NCBI GenBank assembly: GCA_002327525.1 | Contig: DCWG01000090.1 | Span: 1 to 9,538, forward strand | Origin: Gammaproteobacteria bacterium UBA2168 | Lineage (GTDB): Bacteria > Pseudomonadota > Gammaproteobacteria > Pseudomonadales > Azotimanducaceae | Direction: 5' to 3' | Length of the DNA stretch: 9,538 nucleotides | Shown: one piece after another, positions 1 through 7,595 of the stretch | Position numbering within the stretch: position 1 is the first letter of the stretch | Layout: each line of letters opens with the position of its first letter | Made by a program: the position numbers and the translations under genes | Notes under the pieces: model-generated | Databases searched by the model: none | The model's input: the letters and a program-made list of their open reading frames with translations, nothing else | What the model was told of the DNA's origin: nothing

Positions 1-44
1 CTGATCCTCATCGCTGCCAAAGCCTCTCATGCTATGGTGCGGCG

Positions 45-845
45 ATGCGCTACGTTCGGCAAATTCGTCTTAAACCAGGACCGGTCGACGGACACCCATT
101 TGCCCTGCCGGTAATCGCCGCCATGGACACACTCGACCTGACGGCCGATGTGTGCTTCTTCGTCGGAAACAACGGTACCGGCAAATCCACACTGCTCGAG
201 GGTATCGCCGCCGCCGCCCGGCTACCGACCCTCACCGGTTTCCATCGGGGCGCTAGCTCCGCGCAAGCTGTAGCGGCGCAGCTGGCCGCACGCCTCACCC
301 TGGTCAAGAGCAAGCCGATCCGACACGGCTTCTTCTTTCGGGCTGACGACGTCACGGGATTCATCGACCGCATGTCTGCCGACATGGAAGACCTCGCAGG
401 TATCGAGCGGGAGCTGTCCGCTATCGAGGGTGAGTGGGGGCGTACCCGTGCCATGGGCATGGCCCGCGCTCAACGCGATGCGCTGCATCGTACCTATGGT
501 GAAAACCCTTTCGCCCAATCACATGGCGAGCTGTTTCTGGAGCTGTTCAAGGCGCGCATCACGGCACTCGGGCTCTACCTGATGGATGAACCGGAGACAC
601 CGCTGTCGCCCGGGAACCAGATAGCGCTCCTGATGCTGCTGCAGGACGCCGTGCAGCGTGGCAGCCAGTTCGTCATCGCCTCCCACTCACCCATTCTGAT
701 GGCGTTTCCGGGCGCGCAGATCCTGGATTTCGATCAGCAACCTCCAGCGGTAGCTGCCTGGGACGATCTCGACCACGTGCAGCTGACTCGCGCCTTTCTC
801 AACCATCCCGAGCGCTATCTATGCCACCTGGACGATCCGCACTGA
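45..845 (+). CDS. Stand-alone predicted ATPase, COG3910 type (ABC-like AAA family)
   Basis: This is a 266-residue soluble ATP-binding protein with no membrane segment or signal peptide. Seen in the protein: a Walker A loop GNNGTGKST at residues 41-49, an ABC-signature-like SHGE at 159-162, a Walker B segment LYLMDEPE at 177-184 with acidic D181/E182, and a switch histidine H214 in ASHSP. The order and spacing match the small single-domain ATPases grouped in COG3910, recalled from family knowledge. These usually start with a RxIxLK-like strand and end with an FLNxPER motif, both present here (the latter near residue 255). Such proteins probably dimerise head to tail around ATP like ABC/SMC domains, but their partner and substrate are unknown to me. 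The insertion between Walker A and the signature (about residues 65-155) is charged and family-specific. The ATG at 45 has no strong Shine-Dalgarno sequence, but it puts the conserved N-terminal strand at residue 1. Any upstream partner lies outside the window. Confidence 0.9.
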   Translation: MRYVRQIRLKPGPVDGHPFALPVIAAMDTLDLTADVCFFVGNNGTGKSTLLEGIAAAARLPTLTGFHRGASSAQAVAAQLAARLTLVKSKPIRHGFFFRADDVTGFIDRMSADMEDLAGIERELSAIEGEWGRTRAMGMARAQRDALHRTYGENPFAQSHGELFLELFKARITALGLYLMDEPETPLSPGNQIALLMLLQDAVQRGSQFVIASHSPILMAFPGAQILDFDQQPPAVAAWDDLDHVQLTRAFLNHPERYLCHLDDPH

Positions 846-883
846 ACCATGGAGAGCACCCCTGGCGGGGGACTCATCAAGGG

Positions 884-889
884 TAGAAT
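884..889 (+). promoter_or_regulatory. Possible -10 box (TAGAAT) for the isomerase gene
   Basis: TAGAAT matches the sigma-70 -10 consensus at four to five positions. It lies about 80 bases before the chosen start of the isomerase gene, in the 123-base spacer after the ATPase gene. No convincing -35 hexamer is found 16-18 bases upstream; the region there is C/G-rich. This is a weak call that rests on one hexamer. Confidence 0.25.
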
Positions 890-968
890 GTGCACTTGGG
901 CGGTTGCCCCGAGGCGCAGCCCGGATGGAGACTACACCCGACAACGGACAAACGACGGATGCATGCAC

Positions 969-1943
969 ATGGCAAACACACGTGACGGTGATGACTTGCG
1001 CGAGTTCGGCCGCCGCGTACTCACTCAGGAGGTCGAGGGCATTCAGTACCTCGCCGGATTGCTCGATGAGAGCTTCGACGCTGCAGTGCAGGCGATTCTC
1101 GACTGCAGTGGACACATCATCATTTCCGGCGTCGGCAAGCCGTGGCTGATCGGCCAAAAAATCAGCGCCACGATGGCGAGCACGGGAACGCCGAGCTTCG
1201 CGCTGCACCCCAGCGAGGCCGTGCACGGCGATATCGGCCGTCTGCGCGAGCAAGACCTGGTCATCGCTATGTCCAACAGCGGTACCAGCGAGGAGGTGAT
1301 ACGGCTGATACCGATCGTAAAAAGGGTGGGTTGCCGCATCATCGCGGTGACCGCCGGGCTCGACTCGCCTCTTGGCGAGGCCGCCGACGTGGTGCTGAAC
1401 ATGGGCAAGACCAACGAGGCCTGTCCCATCGGAATGGCCCCCAGCGTATCCACGACGGTGATGCTGGCACTCGGAGATGCGCTGGCTCTGACAGTTATGA
1501 AGGCGCGCAACTTCGGGCGCGAGGACTACGCCAGGTTCCATCCCGGTGGTGCGCTCGGCCGCAGCATGATGCGTGTGTCCGAGGTCATGCAACCGCTTGC
1601 CGGGACCGCCCACGTCCAGGCGAGCGCGAGCGTTGCGGATGCGCTGAACGCCATAACACTGCACAAGTCCGGTGCCGCATTCGTAACCGAGAACGATTGT
1701 CTCGTGGGCGTGTTCACGGACGGTGATCTCCGCCGCCACATTGAGGACGATAATCTGCTGAGCCAGCCAGTCGGTGAGGTCATGACGGCCGGCGGTCATC
1801 GGGTATCACCCGACGACCTCGTCACCGAGGCCGTGCGCGTGATCGAGGAGTTTCGGATAGGTGAATTGCCAGTCGTGAATTCGCAACAAGAACTCACGGG
1901 GCAGGTCGTGCTGAAGGACCTCGTTTCGATGCATTTCGTGTGA
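969..1943 (+). CDS. kdsD: Arabinose-5-phosphate isomerase, KdsD/KpsF/GutQ family (SIS + two CBS domains)
   Basis: The enzyme interconverts D-ribulose 5-phosphate and D-arabinose 5-phosphate in the cytoplasm, the first step towards Kdo for lipopolysaccharide or capsule. From the ATG at 969 the protein has 324 residues, close to E. coli KdsD (328, recalled). The SIS domain covers about residues 30-185. Two CBS motifs follow at about 200-320 (FTDGDLRR lies in the first). The known functional residues of E. coli KdsD (K59, H88, E111, E152, H193) have counterparts at K57, H86, E109, E150 and H191 with a constant offset of two, so the enzyme should be active. The usual GKSGHIG loop reads GKPWLIG here. 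The start is uncertain. ATG 963 is in frame two codons earlier. ATG 888 and 849 would add an atypical tail, although AAGGG lies just before 888. No strong ribosome site precedes 963 or 969. The gene is not beside other Kdo genes in this window. A kpsF- or gutQ-like paralogue is possible. Confidence 0.9.
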   Translation: MANTRDGDDLREFGRRVLTQEVEGIQYLAGLLDESFDAAVQAILDCSGHIIISGVGKPWLIGQKISATMASTGTPSFALHPSEAVHGDIGRLREQDLVIAMSNSGTSEEVIRLIPIVKRVGCRIIAVTAGLDSPLGEAADVVLNMGKTNEACPIGMAPSVSTTVMLALGDALALTVMKARNFGREDYARFHPGGALGRSMMRVSEVMQPLAGTAHVQASASVADALNAITLHKSGAAFVTENDCLVGVFTDGDLRRHIEDDNLLSQPVGEVMTAGGHRVSPDDLVTEAVRVIEEFRIGELPVVNSQQELTGQVVLKDLVSMHFV

Positions 1944-1995
1944 TCCGGCGCACTTCCCACCGCTCCAGCCGCGTCCATGCCGGCCAGCCGCGGGT

Positions 1996-2748
1996 ATGAC
2001 GAACGCCATGGCACAGCTCAATCGCCGCATCGAAGAGGCCTCCCTGAACGCCTGGCCGGCCATGCAACAGATGCTGTTCGACGGTTGGCTGTTGCGCTTC
2101 GCCGGTGGGTTCACCAAGCGCTCCAATTCGGTCGTGCCGCTGTACGCGGCCAGCTTGCCAATCGCCGACAAAGTGCATTTCTGCGAAAACCTCTACGCGC
2201 GAGAACGTTTGCAGACCATATTCAGACTCACTTCCACCAGCGACCGTTCCGAACTGGACTGCCTGCTCGACGAGCGCGGCTACCGGCGCATCGACCCGAC
2301 ACTGGTCCTCTCAGCCGATCTGAATGACCACGCGCGCCTACCCATGCCGGAAGGCTGGCAACTGCTACCGCCCGGTGAGTGGCTACAGGCCTACGCCGCC
2401 GCCACCCACCTGCCCGAAACATCGCAGCAGCTGCACAGCGCGATACTCAAAGGCATCCGCACCGACTGTGGTTTCGCCGTGCTGCGCCAAAGCGACGAAG
2501 TCCTCGCTTGCGGCCTCGGCGTGGTGGAGCAGGGGCTGCTGGGGCTGTTCGATATCGTCACTCACCCCGGGCACCGCAGGGAAGGCCACGCCAGGCGGCT
2601 GGTACAGGGCCTGTTGGCATGGGGTGCACAGCAGGGCGCCGACACCACCTACCTGCAGATGTTGGAAACCAATGCCGCCGCACACGCCCTGTATTCCGGT
2701 TTTGGGTTCATCGGTCAGTATCACTATTGGTACCGCATCTCGCCCTGA
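1996..2748 (+). CDS. GNAT-family N-acetyltransferase, substrate unknown
   Basis: This 250-residue protein has a typical acetyl-CoA-binding GNAT fold in its C-terminal half. Motif A runs through LGLFDIVTHPGHRREGHA, with the pyrophosphate-binding RxxGxA at residues 194-199. Motif B follows with NAAAHALYSGFGF at 226-238, in which Y233 is at the usual general-acid position. The first 100 or so residues form a separate conserved region (EEASLNAWPAMQQ, then DGWLLRFAGGFTKRSNS). I recognise it as recurring in a set of bacterial GNAT proteins, and it may be a degenerate second GNAT lobe. The substrate cannot be read from the sequence; small molecules or protein N-termini are both possible. The gene starts 52 bases after the isomerase stop and may be co-transcribed with it. 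ATG 1996 was chosen as the first start; ATG 2008 would remove four residues and is equally plausible. Neither has a clear ribosome-binding site. Confidence 0.87.
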   Translation: MTNAMAQLNRRIEEASLNAWPAMQQMLFDGWLLRFAGGFTKRSNSVVPLYAASLPIADKVHFCENLYARERLQTIFRLTSTSDRSELDCLLDERGYRRIDPTLVLSADLNDHARLPMPEGWQLLPPGEWLQAYAAATHLPETSQQLHSAILKGIRTDCGFAVLRQSDEVLACGLGVVEQGLLGLFDIVTHPGHRREGHARRLVQGLLAWGAQQGADTTYLQMLETNAAAHALYSGFGFIGQYHYWYRISP

Positions 2749-2764
2749 AGTTTACGGTCTTCAG
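2745..2764 (+). other. Six-bp inverted repeat over the acetyltransferase stop codon
   Basis: CTGAAG at 2745-2750 and CTTCAG at 2759-2764 are perfect inverted arms around an 8-base loop. The TGA stop (2746-2748) lies in the left arm. The position suits a transcript-end hairpin, but no T-run follows, so a rho-independent terminator is not supported. It could protect the mRNA 3' end or be chance. Confidence 0.3.
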
Positions 2765-2815
2765 CGCAGCACCTTGATTCACAGCGCCATTTTTGAGATG
2801 TTTCGCGGTTCGCGT

Positions 2816-2829
2816 TGAGTCGCGACTCA
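2816..2829. promoter_or_regulatory. Perfect 14-bp palindrome, candidate operator
   Basis: TGAGTCGCGACTCA reads identically on both strands over all 14 bases. A further GACTCA half-site lies at 2937-2942. The palindrome is about 17 bases before a weak -10-like CATAAA (2846-2851), roughly where a -35 element would sit. That position would suit a dimeric regulator of gltBD. I do not recognise it as a known NtrC, Lrp or Nac site, and the regulator is unknown. Confidence 0.35.
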
Positions 2830-2861
2830 TGCCCCCTGCGCTTTTCATAAAGAAAACAAGA

Positions 2862-2994
2862 CGTTAGCAGGGCCAATCTGGTGGTTGTCGCTTTAGGCCG
2901 GGCGCTGGCGCACGGGGTCACGGCGCGTACCTGCCGGACTCAAAGCATAGCGTTAGCAAGTCACGACGGGGTGACCCCCGTTGCACGGCTAACG
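2862..2994. repeat. Three copies of CGTTAGC in the gltB leader
   Basis: CGTTAGCA occurs at 2862-2869 and again at 2951-2958. The inverted form GCTAACG occurs at 2988-2994. The second and third copies are the outer arms of the stem-loop described separately. A shorter word, ACGGGGT, also recurs at 2912-2918 and 2966-2972. The repeats are short, so chance is not excluded. They could be protein-binding sites or a partly duplicated structured element. Confidence 0.35.
2951..2994 (+). promoter_or_regulatory. Two-tier stem-loop in the gltB leader
   Basis: The outer stem pairs CGTTAGC (2951-2957) with GCTAACG (2988-2994), seven perfect base pairs. The inner stem pairs 2964-2971 (CGACGGGG) with 2976-2983 (CCCCGTTG), eight pairs including one G-U, closing a TGAC tetraloop. 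The internal loop between the stems is 6 bases on one side and 4 on the other. An alternative hairpin GTCAC/GTGAC (2960-2964 with 2971-2975) would compete with the inner stem. The element ends 46 bases before the gltB start codon and has no following T-run, so it is not an intrinsic terminator. It could be a leader RNA that affects translation or stability, or a DNA-level palindromic repeat. It matches no riboswitch I know. Confidence 0.45.
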
Positions 2995-3040
2995 ATTCTC
3001 AGCGTGTGCGGACAGAATCAAGATCAGAGAGACAGAGCGA

Positions 3041-6000
3041 ATGACCCCAAAAGGCGGACTTCCTGAAAAACGCGGGCTGTACGACCCGGCGTTCGAGAAA
3101 GACAGTTGCGGCGTTGGTTTCATTTGCGACATCAAGGGGCGTGCAAGCCGCTCGATCATCGAAGATGCCCTCGAGATGAACCGCTGCATGAAACACCGGG
3201 GTGGGGTCGGATACGAGAAGAACACGGGCGATGGCGCCGGTATTCTGCTGGGCCTGCCGGAAAAGTTCTTTCGCAAGGTCATCGACGTCGATCTGCCCAG
3301 ACGTGGCAATTTCGGTGTCGGCATCGTATTTCTGCCCACCGACAGAACCGAGCGCGAATACTGCAAAAGTGTCATCGAGCGGGAAGTCGAGCACGCTAAA
3401 CAGAAACTGATCGCCTGGCGAGAAGTACCGGTGGACGCCGATGCGGCCAACCTCGGCAAAGCGGCACGCGCCGCGATGCCGCACATCGAACAACTGGTGA
3501 TTTCCGCCGATGGCATGGAGGGTGATGCATTCGAGCGCAAGCTGTACATGATCCGCAAGCACGCAACATCTCAACTGCGCGGTGACAAGACACTGGCCCA
3601 GCGGCAATTGTTTTACATCTGCTCTCTGTCCACCAAGGTGATCGTCTACAAGGGTATGCTCACCCCCGACCAAATTCCGGAGCTTTTTGCAGATCTGCGT
3701 GATCCGGATTTCCACTCACACCTGGCGATGGTGCACTCGCGCTTCTCGACCAATACGTTTCCATCCTGGGATCGCGCGCAACCTTTCCGCTTCATGAGCC
3801 ACAACGGTGAGATCAACACCGTTCTCGGCAACCAGAATTCGATGAACTCGCGCCAGGGTGTAGTGCGATCGCAGCTGTTCGGCGACGACATCGCGAAGCT
3901 GTTCCCTGTCGTAGAACCAGACTGTTCCGACTCGGGCACCTTCGACAACGTGCTGGAATTCCTGTTGATGAACGGCCGTACGCTGCAGGAAGCGGTACTC
4001 ATGATGATTCCCGAGGCGTGGCAGCAACACACGCAGATGGATCAGGCGCGCCGCGATTTCTACGAATTCAACTCCTGCCTGATGGAACCCTGGGACGGTC
4101 CCGCCTCCATCGCCTTCACTGACGGTCACTACATCGGTGCGGTGCTCGACAGAAACGGCCTGCGCCCCTCACGTTACTACATCACCGACGACCACAAATG
4201 CATCATGGCCTCGGAAGTCGGCGTGGTGAGGGTGGACCCCGCGCGCGTCATCGAGAAGGGCCGGTTGCAGCCCGGACGCGTGTTTCTCATTGATTTCGAG
4301 AAGGGACGCATGATCCCGGACGAGGAGGTGAAGTCCGAATGGGCAGCCCGACGCCCCTACGGTGAATGGCTGAAGCGCCAGCGCCTCGATCTCTCCGAGA
4401 TTCCCGCCGCACAAGCCGCGGCCCCCGACGCAGAAACGCTCACCGCACGCATGAATGCTTTCGGCTATACCGTGGAGACCATGCAGATCATGTTGCAGCC
4501 ACTGGTGCGCGAGTTGCGCGACCCGCTTGGGTCCATGGGCAACGACGCAGCACTCGCCGTGATGTCCGACAAGCCGCGCATGCTGTACGACTACTTCAAG
4601 CAGCGCTTCGCCCAGGTTACGAACCCCGCCATCGACTCCATCCGTGAGGAAGTGATCATGGCGCTGGAGTGCTACATCGGTCCCGAACAGAACATGCTGG
4701 AAGTGAGTGAACGACACGCGCATCGCTTACGTATCCCGCACCCCATCCTCTCCAACGAAGAGCTGGCCGCGCTCAAGTCGATGGACTATCGGCAATGGCG
4801 CTCGGCGACTATAGACACCACCTTCCCCTCCGGAAGCGGCGCCGCGGGACTGAATGAAGCTCTGGATCGAATCTGCCAGGAGGCGAGCCAGGCCATCATA
4901 GACGGCTATTCACTCATCGTGTTGTCCGACCGTGCCGTGGGCGCCCAGCGCGTCCCCATAAGCGCTTTGTTGGCCATCGGCACCGTGCACCATCACCTGA
5001 ACAGAGAGCACAGCCGCACGCGTATCGGCATCGTGGTGGAGAGCGGAGAGGCTCGCGAAGTGCATCACCATTGCTTGTTGGTCGGTTACGGTGCTGACGC
5101 CATCAATCCCTATCTCGCTTTCGAGGCGTTGTGGCGTTCGTGTGAGCAGGGTTATTTCGACGATGCACCCCACATCCACAGCAACGAGGATGTGTTGAAC
5201 GCCTACCGCAAAGGCGTCGCCAAGGGCATGCTCAAGGTGATGGCCAAGATGGGCATCTCTACACTGCAGTCCTACAAAGGTGCGCAGATCTTCGAGGCAG
5301 TGGGCCTGGCTGACGACGTCATCGAGCGCGCCTTCGTCGGCACGGCCAGCCGGGTACAGGGCGTGAACATGAGCGTGCTGGCCGAAGAGATGGAACGCCG
5401 CCACGCGCTGGGATACCCGGATCGGTCAGAGACCGTCACCGTGCTGCCCAATCCGGGCGATTTCCACTGGCGGCGCCACGGGGACACACACATGTGGGAT
5501 CCCGAGGCCATCGCCGACCTGCAGGTCGCGGTGCGCACCAACAACGAAGACGCCTATTGGCGTTATGCCCGGCACGTCAACGAGTTGAACACCGCCCAGG
5601 CGACACTGCGTGGGTTGATGTCTTTCAAAGCGGGAGTTGGCGGTTACGTCGACATCGACGAGGTAGAACCGGAAAGCGAGATCGTGAAACGCTTCGCGAC
5701 GGGCGCGATGAGCTTCGGCTCCATCAGTGCGGAAGCTCACGAGACGCTCGCCATCGCGATGAACCGGTTGGGTGGCAAGTCCAACACCGGCGAAGGCGGC
5801 GAGGATCCGATTCGTTTCGAGCCCATGGCGAACGGTGACTCCAAACGCAGCGCCATCAAGCAGGTGGCGAGTGGGCGGTTTGGTGTGACCATCAACTACC
5901 TGACCAATGCAGACGAACTGCAGATCAAGATCATCCAGGGCGCGAAACCCGGCGAGGGTGGTGAGCTGCCAGGGCACAAGGTGGACAACACCATCGCCGC

Positions 6001-7573
6001 CATCCGGCATTCCACTCCCGGTGTAGGCCTCATTAGCCCGCCGCCGCACCACGATATCTACTCCATCGAGGACATCGCGCAGCTCATCCACGATCTGAAG
6101 AACGCCAACCCACTCGCACGCATCAGCGTGAAACTCGGTGCCGAGGTCGGTGTCGGCACTGTTGCGGCGGGAGTCACGAAGGCGCGCGCCGATCACCTGG
6201 TCATCGCCGGTGACAGCGGCGGAACGGGCGCCTCTCCACTCACGTCCATCAAGCACGCGGGCGTGCCATGGGAGCTTGGCATCGCTGAGACACATCAGAC
6301 GCTGGTGATGAACAACCTGCGCTCGCGCGTCGTGCTGCAAACCGACGGCCAGATCAAGACCGGGCGCGATGTCGCGGTTGCCTTCCTGCTGGGTGCAGAG
6401 GAAGTGGGTTTCGCCACCGCGCCCCTGATCGCACTCGGGTGCATCATGATGCGCAAATGCCATCTCAATACCTGCCCAGTGGGTATCGCCACACAGGACA
6501 GGGAACTGCGCAAGAAATTCGCGGGCACGCCGGAACATGTGGTCAACTATTTCTTCATGGTCGCAAAAGAGCTGCGCATACTTATGGCGGAGATGGGTTT
6601 TCGCACGGTCAACGAGATGATCGGCCGCGTCGATGCCCTCGACACAGTCGATGCCGTCGAACACTGGAAGAGCCGCGGCATCGACCTCGCGGAAGTACTG
6701 GAGGTCGCTGAGGAACCGGACCACTTCCTCGGTTCGTACGCCATTCACGATCAGGACCACGAGCTCGAGAAAGCACTCGACAACGAGCTGATACGGCTGG
6801 CCGAACCAGCACTAGCGCACGGCGAGCGCGTCTATCACGAACTCGGCATCGTGAACACCGACCGAGTTGTGGGCTGTATGCTGTCGAACCGCATCGTCAG
6901 GGCAGTCGGCGGCGGCATGCTCTCCGAGGACACCATACACTTCAAATTTAATGGCAGCGCCGGTCAGAGTTTCGGTTGCTGGCTCGCCAAAGGAGTCACG
7001 CTCGAAGTGGAGGGCGATGCCAACGACTATGTCGGCAAGGGGCTTTCCGGCGGAAAATTAATCGTATACCCGCCGAAGTCGAGCCCCTTCGTGCCGGAGG
7101 AGAACATTCTGATCGGCAACGTCGTGCTCTACGGCGCAATAAGCGGCGAGTGCTACTTCCGCGGTGTCGCGGCAGAACGCTTCTGTGTCCGCAACAGCGG
7201 AGCGAGCGCGGTCATAGAAGGCGTGGGCGACCACGGCTGTGAGTACATGACCGGTGGCCGCGTCGTGATACTCGGCCCCACCGGACGAAACTTCGCCGCC
7301 GGTATGAGCGGTGGTATCGCCTATGTATGGGATCCGAACAATGCATTCGAGCCACGCTGCAACATGGAGATGGTGGAACTCGAATCGCTAACGCAGAGCA
7401 GCGAGACCGCGGAAGTGCGGAGAATGATCGAGAACCACCAGAAATACACCGGGTCCGCCGTCGCAGCCCAGGTGCTCGCGAACTGGCCCACGGCAATGAA
7501 CCAGTTCGTGAAGGTCATGCCCACCGATTACAAGCGGGTCCTCGAAGAACAAAAAGTAGCCAGTGCAGGCTAG
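3041..7573 (+). CDS. gltB: Glutamate synthase [NADPH] large (alpha) subunit
   Basis: GltB makes two glutamates from glutamine and 2-oxoglutarate in the cytoplasm, using electrons passed on by GltD. At 1510 residues it is full length. Domains in order: a class II glutamine amidotransferase from C23 to about 440, with nucleophile C23 in [14 protein letters not shown] at 62-67 and HNGE at 254-257; a central domain at about 470-780; an FMN-binding synthase domain at about 860-1230, with GAMSFGSIS from 888 and TGEGGE at 916-921; and a C-terminal GXGXG beta-helix domain (NGSAGQSFG from 1304). Cysteines C1134, C1140 and C1145 have the C-x5-C-x4-C spacing of the [3Fe-4S] cluster. The 22 residues before C23 should be a propeptide that is removed to free the active cysteine. 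The N-terminus ([16 protein letters not shown]) resembles plant and actinobacterial enzymes more than E. coli GltB. gltD follows after 22 bases. Confidence 0.99.
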   Translation: MTPKGGLPEKRGLYDPAFEKDSCGVGFICDIKGRASRSIIEDALEMNRCMKHRGGVGYEKNTGDGAGILLGLPEKFFRKVIDVDLPRRGNFGVGIVFLPTDRTEREYCKSVIEREVEHAKQKLIAWREVPVDADAANLGKAARAAMPHIEQLVISADGMEGDAFERKLYMIRKHATSQLRGDKTLAQRQLFYICSLSTKVIVYKGMLTPDQIPELFADLRDPDFHSHLAMVHSRFSTNTFPSWDRAQPFRFMSHNGEINTVLGNQNSMNSRQGVVRSQLFGDDIAKLFPVVEPDCSDSGTFDNVLEFLLMNGRTLQEAVLMMIPEAWQQHTQMDQARRDFYEFNSCLMEPWDGPASIAFTDGHYIGAVLDRNGLRPSRYYITDDHKCIMASEVGVVRVDPARVIEKGRLQPGRVFLIDFEKGRMIPDEEVKSEWAARRPYGEWLKRQRLDLSEIPAAQAAAPDAETLTARMNAFGYTVETMQIMLQPLVRELRDPLGSMGNDAALAVMSDKPRMLYDYFKQRFAQVTNPAIDSIREEVIMALECYIGPEQNMLEVSERHAHRLRIPHPILSNEELAALKSMDYRQWRSATIDTTFPSGSGAAGLNEALDRICQEASQAIIDGYSLIVLSDRAVGAQRVPISALLAIGTVHHHLNREHSRTRIGIVVESGEAREVHHHCLLVGYGADAINPYLAFEALWRSCEQGYFDDAPHIHSNEDVLNAYRKGVAKGMLKVMAKMGISTLQSYKGAQIFEAVGLADDVIERAFVGTASRVQGVNMSVLAEEMERRHALGYPDRSETVTVLPNPGDFHWRRHGDTHMWDPEAIADLQVAVRTNNEDAYWRYARHVNELNTAQATLRGLMSFKAGVGGYVDIDEVEPESEIVKRFATGAMSFGSISAEAHETLAIAMNRLGGKSNTGEGGEDPIRFEPMANGDSKRSAIKQVASGRFGVTINYLTNADELQIKIIQGAKPGEGGELPGHKVDNTIAAIRHSTPGVGLISPPPHHDIYSIEDIAQLIHDLKNANPLARISVKLGAEVGVGTVAAGVTKARADHLVIAGDSGGTGASPLTSIKHAGVPWELGIAETHQTLVMNNLRSRVVLQTDGQIKTGRDVAVAFLLGAEEVGFATAPLIALGCIMMRKCHLNTCPVGIATQDRELRKKFAGTPEHVVNYFFMVAKELRILMAEMGFRTVNEMIGRVDALDTVDAVEHWKSRGIDLAEVLEVAEEPDHFLGSYAIHDQDHELEKALDNELIRLAEPALAHGERVYHELGIVNTDRVVGCMLSNRIVRAVGGGMLSEDTIHFKFNGSAGQSFGCWLAKGVTLEVEGDANDYVGKGLSGGKLIVYPPKSSPFVPEENILIGNVVLYGAISGECYFRGVAAERFCVRNSGASAVIEGVGDHGCEYMTGGRVVILGPTGRNFAAGMSGGIAYVWDPNNAFEPRCNMEMVELESLTQSSETAEVRRMIENHQKYTGSAVAAQVLANWPTAMNQFVKVMPTDYKRVLEEQKVASAG

Positions 7574-7578
7574 TGGGC

Positions 7579-7584
7579 AAAGGA
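7579..7584 (+). promoter_or_regulatory. Ribosome-binding site supporting the gltD start at 7596
   Basis: AAAGGA lies in the 22-base gltB-gltD spacer, 11 bases before ATG 7596. The spacing is slightly long. It favours this ATG over the in-frame GTG at 7563, which would overlap the end of gltB and add eleven residues absent from the usual MGKPTGF start. Confidence 0.5.
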
Positions 7585-7595
7585 CCATAAGACCG

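Larger units (their letters stand above)
2749..3040 (+). other. Non-coding leader upstream of gltB
   Basis: These 292 bases separate the acetyltransferase from gltB and hold no convincing gene. A 61-codon frame from GTG 2881 crosses into gltB in another frame and has no family features. The region contains a palindrome, a repeated CGTTAGC word and a two-tier stem-loop, listed separately. The stretch at about 2841-2862 is the only A/T-rich part and includes CATAAA (2846-2851), a possible -10 box without a matching -35. TTGAGA at 2793-2798 resembles a -35 box but has no -10 at the right distance. The ribosome-binding site of gltB is only a purine-rich run (about 3025-3037), not a GGAGG. The gltBD promoter is probably in this region, but I cannot place it. 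Confidence 0.6.

Noticed and set aside
819..1799. A 326-codon open frame antisense to the isomerase gene
   Set aside because: The + strand frame has catalytic residues at exact family spacing. The antisense translation is His/Ala/Arg-rich with no recognisable domain.
2970..2985. Possible sigma-54 promoter (TTGCA at 2981-2985)
   Set aside because: The required GG of the -24 element is not at the right distance; GG lies one base off and TGGCAC is matched at only three of six positions. The bases are also part of the stem-loop.
2951..2994. Integron attC-like site, because of the CGTTAGC/GCTAACG arms
   Set aside because: The arm order is the reverse of attC, which starts with a YAAC-type box and ends with GTTR. 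No integrase or gene cassette is nearby.
2951..3040. Glutamine riboswitch (glnA RNA) or intrinsic attenuator before gltB
   Set aside because: The conserved core of the glnA motif is not seen, and no T-run follows the hairpin, so neither reading is supported.
2881..3066. A 61-codon frame starting at GTG in the gltB leader
   Set aside because: It has no ribosome-binding site or recognisable motif and runs into gltB in a different frame. A leader peptide cannot be excluded but is not supported.
5426..6760. A 444-codon open frame antisense to the middle of gltB
   Set aside because: It lies wholly opposite a strongly conserved enzyme domain. Its translation shows no family motif, and long antisense frames are expected in GC-rich coding DNA.
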